A DNA stretch of 64,000 nucleotides from Micromonospora lutea (GTDB lineage Bacteria; Actinomycetota; Actinomycetes; Mycobacteriales; Micromonosporaceae), in the NCBI RefSeq assembly GCF_016863535.1, contig NZ_BOPB01000021.1:92924-156923 (forward strand). Reading direction: 5' to 3'. A model generated the notes under the pieces. It had not been told where the DNA came from, made no database searches, and worked only from the letters and a program-made list of their open reading frames with translations. Made by a program: the position numbers and the translations under genes. This document shows, one piece after another, positions 37,802 through 45,309 of this stretch (positions are counted from its first letter, which is position 1; each line of letters starts with the position of its first letter).

Positions 37802-40800
37802 TTGCGACGAAGGAGCAAACTGACCGCTACCGGACTCGTGATGGGTCTGGTGCTCGGCGTACCGGCGGTGGCTGCGGCCACACCGGCCCCGCCGGCAGCG
37901 GCCCCGCCGAACCATGCCCCGACCAGCCGACCGGACCTTGGCCGCGCCACCGTCACCCTGGTCACCGGCGACCGGGTGACGGTCACCGCGGCCGGGGCGA
38001 GCGTACGCCCGGCTGCAGGCCGGGACGGCATCCGCTTCCTCACCCAGCGGCAGCGGGACCACCTCTGGGTGGTGCCGCAGGACGCCCTGCCGCTGATCCG
38101 TGACGGGCGGGTCGACCGTCGGCTCTTCGACGTGACCGGGCTGATCGCGGCCGGCTACGACGACGCACACCGCGACGACCTGCCGCTGCTCCTGACCTAC
38201 GGGCCGGCCGCTCGGCGGGCCGGGGCCCCGGAAGGGGTGACCGTCACCCGTGACCTGGCGGCCATCGGTGGTGTCGCGGCCAGCGCGGACAAGCAACAGG
38301 CGAGCCAGTTCTGGGCCGGGGCCGCCGGCAACCGAGGCGCCCGGTTCGACGCGGCGGGGGGTGTCGAGCGGATCTGGCTCGACGGCCGGCGGCAGTTGAC
38401 CCTGGAACACAGCGTGCCGCAGATCGGGGCACCCACCGCCCACCAGGCCGGCTTCACCGGCCAGGGGGTACGCGTAGCGGTGCTGGACACCGGCGTCGAC
38501 GCCGCGCACCTCGACCTGACCGGCCGGGTCGCCGAGGCGAGGAACTTCACCGAGGAGGAGAACCCGGGCGACATCGTGGGGCACGGCACCCACGTCGCCT
38601 CGATTATCGCGGGCAGCGGCGCCGCCTCGGACGGCCGTTACCGGGGTGTGGCACCCGACGCCACCCTGCTCTCCGGCAAGGTCTGTGAGGAGTACGGCTG
38701 CACCGAGTCGGCCATCCTGGCGGGAATGCAGTGGGCCGCCACCGAGGCCGGAGCCGACGTGATCAACCTGAGTCTGGGCGGGGCGGACACCCCCGAGGTC
38801 GATCCGCTTGAGGAGGCGGTGAACACACTCACCGAGCAGACCGGCGCCCTCTTCGTGATCTCCGCCGGCAACGACGGCCGGATCGGCACGGTCGGCTCGC
38901 CGGCCAGCGCCGAGGCCGCCCTCGCCGTCGGCGCCGTCGACCGGGACGACCAACTCGCCGACTTCTCCAGCCAGGGCCCCCGGGTCGGTGACGACGCCCT
39001 CAAGCCGGACATCACCGCGCCGGGCGTGGACATCGTGGCCGCCCGAGGGCAGGGCACGCAGCTCGGTGAACTGGTCGGGGAACAGTACGTCTCACTCTCC
39101 GGCACCTCGATGTCCGCACCACACGTCGCCGGTGCGGCAGCGCTGCTCGCCCAGCAGCACACCGACGCGACGGCGGAGCGGCTCAAGGCCACCCTGATGG
39201 CCTCGGCCCGGCCGCATCCGGAACTGTCCGCGTACCAGCAGGGTGCCGGCCGGGTCGACGTGGCGCGAGCCATCACCCAGTCGGTGGTCAGCGAACCGGC
39301 GAGCGTCTCGTTCGGCCGGACCTTGTGGCCGCACGACGACGACGAGCCGATCCAACGCGAGGTGACCTGGCGCAACACCGGAACCACGCCGCTCACGCTG
39401 GACCTCAGCGTCGAGGCCACCGGCCCGGACGGGGCATCCGCGCCGGCCGGCATGTTCACGCTCGGTACGCAGCGGGTCCAGGTGCCGGCCGGCGGTACCG
39501 CGTCCACCACCGTCACGACCGACACCAGCGTCGACGGGCCCGACGGCCACTACACCGCTCGGCTGGTCGCCCGCGCCGGCGACCTGGTGGCAACCACCCC
39601 GCTGGCGGTCAACAAGGAGGTGGAGAGCTACACGCTGACCGTGCGCCACCTGAGCCGCGAGGGTGGGGTGCCGGACGACTACTTGACCTTCCTGGTCGGG
39701 TTGGACGACTACCGCGACATCCTCGTGTACGACGCGGACGGCACCGCCGAGGTGCGCGTGCCCAAGGGGCGGTACGGGCTGGCCAGCTTCCTGTTCGACG
39801 AGGCCGACGAGAGTCTGGTGCTGATGGCCCAGCCGGAGCTGGTGGTGAAGTCCGACGCCAAGGCCGTGGTGGACGCGCGTACCGCGAAGCCGGTGCGGAT
39901 GACGGTGCCGGACCGGTCGGCGACGCCGGCGCTGGTCACCGTCGACGCGAACTTCCTGTTGGACGACGGGTCGGCCGGATTCGGCGCGTTCGCCGACAAC
40001 TTCGGCGGACTCTTCAGCGGCCAGGTCGGCGGGCGGAGCAACGCGGATCACTTTTTCGCCGCGTTCAACAGCCAGTTCGCCGACCTGGCGGCAGCCAGCA
40101 GCCCGTACTTCTACGGGCTCGCCGAGATGGTCCCGGGACGGATGCCGGCGGGGCTCACCCGGAACTATCGGCGGGGTGACCTGGCCACCGTCAAGCAGAC
40201 GTTCACCCAGGGCCATCCGGAAGCGCTCGGCGAACGGATGTCCTTCGCCGAATTCGACCCCGACCTGGGCGGTTGGGCGATCGGGCTACCGGTCGCGCTG
40301 CCGAGCAAGCGGGTCGAGTACTACAGCACCAGGGCGGTTCGCTGGAACACCGAGCTGTGGTCCGGCACGCGCAGCGACGACGTGCCCTGGCTCGAGCCGG
40401 TGGCCGTGTTGTTCTCCGAGCCAACGGCGTACCGGGGTGGACGGACCTATCGGGACGTCTGGAACGGCGCACCCCACGCGCCGTCGTTCCCGGTGCCGCG
40501 CTGGCCGGACGAGGGTCTGACCCGGCAGGGTGACCTGATCAGCCTTTCCGTGCCGCTGTACAGCGACGCGGCGGGGCATCCGGGCAGCTCGCTGACGGAC
40601 GCCACGCGTACCGCGCTGTACCGCAACGGCAGGCTGGTCGGCGAGACCGAGGACGCGGGTTGGGCTCAGTTCGAGGTGCCGGCCGGGCCCGCCAGGTATC
40701 GGCTGGAGACGTCGGCGAAGCGCTCCTTCACCGACCTGAGTACCGAGGTTGTCACCACCTGGACCTTCCGGTCCCGGCACGTGCGGGGCGAGGACCCGCG

Positions 40801-41125
40801 CCGGCTGCCGGCCTCGGCGATCCGCTTCACGCCCCCACTGGACGACCGGAACGCGGCTGCGGCGGGCCGGGCGTTCGTGATCCCGGTCGCGGTGCAGCGT
40901 CAACCCGGTGCACCGGCGGCGAAGACGGCCTCGTTGACCGTCGAGGTCTCCTACGACGGTGGGAAGCGCTGGCAACGCGCCAAGCTGCGCAAGGCCGGTA
41001 ACGGCTGGCAGGCCACGGTGCAGCACCCGCGCGGTCCCGGTCACGTGTCGCTGCGCGCGACCGCACGGGACGTCGACGGCAACTCCGTCACCCAGCGGAT
41101 CATCCAGGCGTACCGCCTGCGGTGA
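37802..41125 (+). CDS. Secreted subtilisin-family (S8) serine peptidase
   Basis: This 1107-residue secreted protease has a signal peptide, an N-terminal pro-region (to about residue 200) and the S8 domain with Asp229 (VLDTGVD), His261 (GHGTHVAS) and Ser436 (GTSMSAPH); the oxyanion Asn is in SAGNDG. A long C-terminal part of about 600 residues has beta-rich, FnIII- or Ig-like stretches. I place the start at TTG 37802 because AGAGGAGG ends 6 nt upstream and the signal peptide begins there. The upstream ATG 37760 in the same frame has no ribosome site. A terminator-like hairpin follows the stop. Confidence 0.93.
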   Translation: MRRRSKLTATGLVMGLVLGVPAVAAATPAPPAAAPPNHAPTSRPDLGRATVTLVTGDRVTVTAAGASVRPAAGRDGIRFLTQRQRDHLWVVPQDALPLIRDGRVDRRLFDVTGLIAAGYDDAHRDDLPLLLTYGPAARRAGAPEGVTVTRDLAAIGGVAASADKQQASQFWAGAAGNRGARFDAAGGVERIWLDGRRQLTLEHSVPQIGAPTAHQAGFTGQGVRVAVLDTGVDAAHLDLTGRVAEARNFTEEENPGDIVGHGTHVASIIAGSGAASDGRYRGVAPDATLLSGKVCEEYGCTESAILAGMQWAATEAGADVINLSLGGADTPEVDPLEEAVNTLTEQTGALFVISAGNDGRIGTVGSPASAEAALAVGAVDRDDQLADFSSQGPRVGDDALKPDITAPGVDIVAARGQGTQLGELVGEQYVSLSGTSMSAPHVAGAAALLAQQHTDATAERLKATLMASARPHPELSAYQQGAGRVDVARAITQSVVSEPASVSFGRTLWPHDDDEPIQREVTWRNTGTTPLTLDLSVEATGPDGASAPAGMFTLGTQRVQVPAGGTASTTVTTDTSVDGPDGHYTARLVARAGDLVATTPLAVNKEVESYTLTVRHLSREGGVPDDYLTFLVGLDDYRDILVYDADGTAEVRVPKGRYGLASFLFDEADESLVLMAQPELVVKSDAKAVVDARTAKPVRMTVPDRSATPALVTVDANFLLDDGSAGFGAFADNFGGLFSGQVGGRSNADHFFAAFNSQFADLAAASSPYFYGLAEMVPGRMPAGLTRNYRRGDLATVKQTFTQGHPEALGERMSFAEFDPDLGGWAIGLPVALPSKRVEYYSTRAVRWNTELWSGTRSDDVPWLEPVAVLFSEPTAYRGGRTYRDVWNGAPHAPSFPVPRWPDEGLTRQGDLISLSVPLYSDAAGHPGSSLTDATRTALYRNGRLVGETEDAGWAQFEVPAGPARYRLETSAKRSFTDLSTEVVTTWTFRSRHVRGEDPRRLPASAIRFTPPLDDRNAAAAGRAFVIPVAVQRQPGAPAAKTASLTVEVSYDGGKRWQRAKLRKAGNGWQATVQHPRGPGHVSLRATARDVDGNSVTQRIIQAYRLR

Positions 41126-41132
41126 GCCGCAC

Positions 41133-41169
41133 CCGGTGGTCCCGCCCGCGGCGCGGGCGGGACCACCGG
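41133..41169 (+). terminator. Perfect 18-bp-arm hairpin after the subtilase
   Basis: Positions 41133-41150 and 41152-41169 are exact reverse complements rich in G and C (CCGGTGGTCCCGCCCGCG). It starts 8 bp after the stop codon. No T-tract follows, as is common here. It also could act for the convergent dapD gene. Confidence 0.75.
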
Positions 41170-41180
41170 AACGCGAGGTG

Positions 41181-41231
41181 TTAGGAAGGGCCCCTTCCTA
41201 TACCTGAGGCGTTAGGAAGGTGCCCTTCCTT
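41181..41231. repeat. Tandem TTAGGAAGG hairpins
   Basis: Two imperfect copies, 31 bp apart, of a palindrome with core TTAGGAAGG ... CCTTCCT (41181-41200 and 41212-41230). They lie between the convergent subtilase and dapD. This motif looks like the TTAGGAAGGGGCC-type intergenic repeat that I associate with Micromonosporaceae genomes. They may end transcription from both sides. Confidence 0.7.
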
Positions 41232-41236
41232 GCTCG

Positions 41237-42196
41237 TCAGTCGTTGGCGTGCAGGGCGGCGTTCAGCTCGATGCCCCGGCCGGTGCGGGGGCGGGCCTCC
41301 AGCGCGCCGGAGACCGAGTTGCGCCAGAACAACAGCCCGTCGACGCCGGACAGCTCGCGCGCCTTGACCACCCGGCCGTCCGGCAGGCTGATCTTCGAGG
41401 CGGCGGTGATGTAGCAACCCGCCTCGACGACGCAGTCGTCGCCGAGCGAGATGCCGACACCGGCGTTGGCACCGACCAGGCTGCGTTCGCCGATGCGGAC
41501 CTTGTCGGTGCCGCCGCCGGAGAGCGTGCCCATGATGGAGGCGCCGCCGCCGATGTCGGAGCCGTCACCCACCACCACGCCCTGGACGATGCGCCCCTCG
41601 ACCATCGAGGTGCCGAGCGTGCCGGCGTTGAAGTTCACGAAGCCCTCGTGCATGACGGTGGTGCCGGAGGCGAGGTGTGCGCCGAGCCGGACCCGGTCGG
41701 CGTCGGCGATCCGCACCCCGGAGGGCACCACGTAGTCGGTCATCCGGGGGAACTTGTCCACCCCGTACACGCCGAGGTGGCGACCGGCGGCCCGCTCGAT
41801 GACACGCAGCTCGTCCACCCGCTCCGGCGGGCACGGTCCGGCGGAGGTCCAGGCCACGTTGGCCAACTTGCCGAAGATGCCGTCGAGGTTGATCTCGTTG
41901 GGGCGCACCAGGCGGTGGGAGAGCAGGTGCAGCCGCAGGTACGCGTCCGGCGCGTCCTTGATCGGGTCGTCCAGCGAGCCGATGACGCTGACCACCTGGA
42001 CGGTACGCAGACCCGGCAGGGCCCGGTCGCCGACCGCGCCGGGCGGCAGGTCGAGCACGTCGGCCTCGTCCTCACCGGCCACCAGCGGCAGTTCACCGAG
42101 GCCCAGCTTGCCGGTCGGGTACCAGGTGTCGAGCACCTGGTCCTCGGCGGTGACGGTGGCCAGGCCGATGCCCCACGCGGATTGTGTGGACGTCAC
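41237..42196 (-). CDS. dapD: Tetrahydrodipicolinate N-succinyltransferase DapD
   Basis: DapD adds succinyl to tetrahydrodipicolinate, the step before DapC. This 319-residue protein has the long N-terminal domain of the actinobacterial type (TVQVVSVIGSLDDPIKDAPD) and a left-handed beta-helix (GANAGVGISLGDDCVVEAG). The catalytic region MHEGFVNFNAGTLG is present. GTG 42196 is the start, with GAGGGG upstream. It is divergent from dapE, across 128 bp that hold a short repeat. The dapC gene lies 12 kb away. Confidence 0.96.
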   Translation of the reverse strand: MTSTQSAWGIGLATVTAEDQVLDTWYPTGKLGLGELPLVAGEDEADVLDLPPGAVGDRALPGLRTVQVVSVIGSLDDPIKDAPDAYLRLHLLSHRLVRPNEINLDGIFGKLANVAWTSAGPCPPERVDELRVIERAAGRHLGVYGVDKFPRMTDYVVPSGVRIADADRVRLGAHLASGTTVMHEGFVNFNAGTLGTSMVEGRIVQGVVVGDGSDIGGGASIMGTLSGGGTDKVRIGERSLVGANAGVGISLGDDCVVEAGCYITAASKISLPDGRVVKARELSGVDGLLFWRNSVSGALEARPRTGRGIELNAALHAND

Positions 42197-42233
42197 TTAC
42201 TCACCCCTCGCTCCCTGCTGGGTTGGCTGCTGC

Positions 42234-42253
42234 TCGCGACTGCGGGGCTCGCA
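42234..42253 (-). repeat. Short repeat between dapD and dapE (copy A)
   Basis: The 20-mer TGCGAGCCCCGCAGTCGCGA, read on the minus strand, is identical to 54432-54451 on plus. The flanks differ more but both copies are followed by similar GCGAG-rich sequence. Both lie between genes, next to starts. It is likely to be a dispersed intergenic repeat. Confidence 0.6.
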
Positions 42254-42324
42254 GGCTCGCACATCGTGCCTCGCCGACGGGCTCGCGCCTCACGGTCGCC
42301 GGTTCTGACGGTACCGTGCGGACC

Positions 42325-43398
42325 ATGGAGAACCCGCTTACCCCCGAGGTCCTCGCCGATCCGGTGGCGTTGACCCGCGCGCTGGTCGACATCGAGTCCG
42401 TGTCCTTGAACGAAAAGGCCATCGCCGACTGCGTGGAGGAGGTGCTGCGGGTGGTTCCGCACCTGACCACCTTCCGGCACGGCAACACGGTGATGGCCCG
42501 TACCGACCTCGGTCGGGCCTCCCGGGTGGTGCTGGCCGGCCACCTGGACACGGTGCCGCTGAACAACAACTTCCCGTCGACCCTGCGGGGCGATCTGATG
42601 TACGGCTGCGGCACCTCGGACATGAAGTCGGGGGTCGCCTTCGCGCTGCACCTCGCGACGGCCCTGCCTGAGCCGCGCTACGACGTGACCTACTTCTTCT
42701 ACGAGGCCGAGGAGATCGAGTCGAGGTACAACGGGCTGTACCTGGTCGCGCAGGCGCACCCGGACTGGCTGGAGGCGGATTTCGCCCTGCTGCTGGAGCC
42801 GACCCACGGCATCGTCGAGGCCGGCTGTCAGGGCACCATGCGAGCCGTGGTGGTGACCACCGGGGTGCGGGCCCATTCGGCCCGTTCCTGGCACGGTGTC
42901 AACGCGGTGCACGACGCGGGGGAGGTGCTCCGTCGCCTGTCGGCGTATCAGGCCCGGCGAGTGACCATCGACGGATGTGAGTACCGGGAAGGCATGAACG
43001 CCACCCGCATCCACGGCGGGGTCGCCGGCAACGTGGTGCCGGACCGCTGCGAGATCGAGGTGAACTACCGTTTCGCGCCGGACCGTACGCCGGCCGAGGC
43101 CGAGGCGCACCTGCGCGAGGTCTTCGCGGGCTATGAGTTGACGGTGACCGACTGCGCGGCCGGTGCCCTGCCCGGACTGGAGGCCGCACCGGCCCGGGAG
43201 TTCCTGGCGGCGGTGGGTGCCGCGCCGATCGGCAAGTTGGGCTGGACCGACGTGGCTCGGTTCGCGGCCATGGGGATCCCGGCGCTGAACTTCGGCCCGG
43301 GGGATCCGAACCTGGCCCATCACCCGGACGAGCACGTCGAGATCGGCAAGATTCGCGAGGGAGCGGCCACTCTGCACCGTTGGCTCGCCGCCGCCTGA
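42325..43398 (+). CDS. dapE: Succinyl-diaminopimelate desuccinylase DapE
   Basis: DapE removes succinate from N-succinyl-LL-DAP. This 357-residue M20-family enzyme has the zinc site GHLDTVP, the GTSDMKSG pair and the EEIESRYNG catalytic Glu, with the dimerisation domain (GVRAHSARSWHG) in the middle. ATG 42325 is 7 nt after TACCGT (42312-42317), so the message is probably leaderless. The frame upstream is a shadow. Together with dapC and dapD it completes the succinylase branch after DapB; dapF is not in this window. Confidence 0.96.
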   Translation: MENPLTPEVLADPVALTRALVDIESVSLNEKAIADCVEEVLRVVPHLTTFRHGNTVMARTDLGRASRVVLAGHLDTVPLNNNFPSTLRGDLMYGCGTSDMKSGVAFALHLATALPEPRYDVTYFFYEAEEIESRYNGLYLVAQAHPDWLEADFALLLEPTHGIVEAGCQGTMRAVVVTTGVRAHSARSWHGVNAVHDAGEVLRRLSAYQARRVTIDGCEYREGMNATRIHGGVAGNVVPDRCEIEVNYRFAPDRTPAEAEAHLREVFAGYELTVTDCAAGALPGLEAAPAREFLAAVGAAPIGKLGWTDVARFAAMGIPALNFGPGDPNLAHHPDEHVEIGKIREGAATLHRWLAAA

Positions 43399-43440
43399 CC
43401 GTCCGGCGGCAGCATTCTGGCGGGCGGACGCCGCGACAGA

Positions 43441-43593
43441 TCAGACGGCGGTCAGCCGGGACTCGGTGCCGGGGTCGACCGGTGGCTCGGGCGAGTCCTC
43501 AAGCAGGCGGGTACGGCGGCGCTCGGCCACCACGTCGCGGATGCGTCGCTGCATCTGTCGTCGAATCCGGATCCGTTCGCTGTTGTTGATCAC
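43441..43593 (-). CDS. Small basic protein, 50 aa
   Basis: A 50-residue ORF starts with GTG 43593, and GGAGG lies 7 nt upstream. The first 30 residues are Arg-rich (RIRIRRQMQRRIRD, AERRRTR) and may bind nucleic acid or ribosomes; the rest is acidic and Pro-rich. It is too short for a family call. It carries upstream the same promoter/operator motif as the subtilase. Position and ribosome site argue that it is real. Confidence 0.6.
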   Translation of the reverse strand: MINNSERIRIRRQMQRRIRDVVAERRRTRLLEDSPEPPVDPGTESRLTAV

Positions 43594-43626
43594 GCTGTCT
43601 CCTCCCCCGAAGCCCGCGCGCCGGGG

Positions 43627-43646
43627 CATACCCGGTATGTGAATAG
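43627..43646 (-). promoter_or_regulatory. Shared promoter/operator motif upstream of the 50-aa gene
   Basis: On the minus strand this reads CTATTCACATACCGGGTATG, matching the subtilase site at 37722-37741 in 17 of 20 bases. The preceding TACTAT is a good -10 box, so the dyad CATACC-G-GGTATG would overlap the start of transcription. It lies 33 bp before the 50-aa ORF. Confidence 0.55.
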
Positions 43647-43732
43647 TAAGACGTGCGGTAAAGCGATTTGGTTGCACAAGATCACAAAGTGTTTGCCGGG
43701 TTCTGCGGCCCGGCTCCACTACGGTTGCTTCC

Positions 43733-44593
43733 ATGACCCAGAGCAACGCGCGCGAACGGGGACAGGAGCGGCATCGCGGTGCCGTCACCCTCCGTCGTCA
43801 GTCGATAACCAACAGCACTGCGGACCAGCGTCTGTTGGACTCCCGCGCGCGTGCCGACTGGAAGACCAAGGACGCGTGGCGGGCGCTGCGCATACTCTCC
43901 GAGTTCGTGGAGGGCTTCGACACCCTCGCCGACCTGCCGCCGGCGGTCAGTGTCTTCGGTTCGGCACGCAGCAAGCAGGACAGTCCCGAGTGCCAGCTCG
44001 CCGAGGCGCTGGGCGCGGCACTCGCCCGGGCCGGTTACGCGGTGATCACCGGAGGTGGTCCCGGCGTGATGGAGGCGGCCAACCGGGGGGCGAGCGAGGC
44101 CGGTGGCCATTCGGTCGGCCTCGGCATCGAACTCCCCTTCGAGCAGGGCATCAACGAGTGGGTCGACCTCGCCATCGACTTCCGTTACTTCTTCGCCCGG
44201 AAAACCATGTTCGTCAAGTACGCGCAGGCGTTCGTGGTGCTGCCCGGCGGTTTCGGCACCATGGACGAGCTCTTCGAGGCGCTCACCCTGGTGCAGACCG
44301 GGAAGGTGACCCGGTTCCCGGTGGTGCTGATGGGCGCGGACTACTGGCAGGGCCTGCTGGACTGGCTGCGGGACACGATGGCCGCCGAAGGCAAGATAGG
44401 CCCGATCGACCTGGAGCTGATCTGCGTCACCGACGATGTCGCCGCAGCGGTTCGGCACATCGTGGAGGCCGAGGCCGCCCTCAGCGTCGAGCAGGAGGTC
44501 GTACGCGAGGAAGCGGTCGCCCGGGCCGCCGCTGACCAGCAGGCCGCCGCCGATGACGCGTCGGCCGCGTCCGACGGCCCTCCGGGGCGCTGA
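43733..44593 (+). CDS. LOG-family nucleotide 5'-monophosphate phosphoribohydrolase (long form)
   Basis: The 286-residue protein has the LOG signature (GGGPGVMEAANRGA and PGGFGTMDELFEAL) in a Rossmann-like fold. The family releases cytokinin-type bases or other nucleobases from nucleoside monophosphates. The ~60-residue N-terminal and the Ala-rich, acidic C-terminal extensions are typical of the long type. ATG 43733 follows TACGGT (43720-43725) at 7 nt: probably leaderless. A second LOG gene follows at 3 bp. Confidence 0.92.
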   Translation: MTQSNARERGQERHRGAVTLRRQSITNSTADQRLLDSRARADWKTKDAWRALRILSEFVEGFDTLADLPPAVSVFGSARSKQDSPECQLAEALGAALARAGYAVITGGGPGVMEAANRGASEAGGHSVGLGIELPFEQGINEWVDLAIDFRYFFARKTMFVKYAQAFVVLPGGFGTMDELFEALTLVQTGKVTRFPVVLMGADYWQGLLDWLRDTMAAEGKIGPIDLELICVTDDVAAAVRHIVEAEAALSVEQEVVREEAVARAAADQQAAADDASAASDGPPGR

Positions 44594-44596
44594 CCG

Positions 44597-45142
44597 GTGG
44601 CCGCGATCTGCGTGTTCTGCGCCTCGTCCCGCACCCTCGACCAGCGCTGGCTGGACCTGGCTGCGGACACCGGGGCGCAGATCGCTCGACGAGGGCACAC
44701 GCTGGTCAGCGGCGGAGGCTGCGTCGGGATGATGGGTGCGCTGGTCGACGGCGCCCGTTCGGTGGGGGGCCGCACGATCGGCGTCATACCGCAGGCGCTG
44801 GTCGACCTGGAGGTCGCCGACCTCGCCTCCGACGAGTTGCTGGTCACCGACTCGATGGCCAGCCGGAAGATCCTCATGATCGAGAAGTCGGACGCCTTCG
44901 TCACCCTGCCCGGCGGGCTCGGCACGCTCGACGAGCTGTTCGAGGTCTGGACCACCGCGACGCTCGCCCTGCACCACAAGCCGATGGTGCTGGTAGACAC
45001 CGACGGCTTCTACGATCCGCTGCTGGCCTGGCTGCGCGATCTGGCCGGTCAGGCCTTCCTCAAACCTGCCGGGTTCGACCTGCTCCGGTCGGTCGACACC
45101 GTCCCCGCTGCTCTCGACCTCATCGAATCCCACCTCGCCTGA
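44597..45142 (+). CDS. LOG-family phosphoribohydrolase (short form)
   Basis: The 181-residue protein is a typical LOG with SGGGCVGMMGALVDGA and PGGLGTLDELFEVWT. It starts at GTG 44597, 3 bp after the long LOG gene, so the two are co-transcribed. The short form is the type known to activate cytokinins; the pair may have different substrates. It ends 167 bp before adnA, a gap with no ORF. Confidence 0.93.
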   Translation: MAAICVFCASSRTLDQRWLDLAADTGAQIARRGHTLVSGGGCVGMMGALVDGARSVGGRTIGVIPQALVDLEVADLASDELLVTDSMASRKILMIEKSDAFVTLPGGLGTLDELFEVWTTATLALHHKPMVLVDTDGFYDPLLAWLRDLAGQAFLKPAGFDLLRSVDTVPAALDLIESHLA

Positions 45143-45309
45143 CCCGCCCGGCCGATGCCCGGTCACGGTGCCACCGTCGAGGCGGTCGGTCCGGCACATC
45201 ACGATCCGGGCCGTCCGGCCGATCGCAGTCCCGGTCCTGCGGCGCGTCGCGTGGCCGGGCGGGGTGTGGCGCGTCGAGCGGTGTCGCAGGGCCGTGATGA
45301 GATGGCGGG

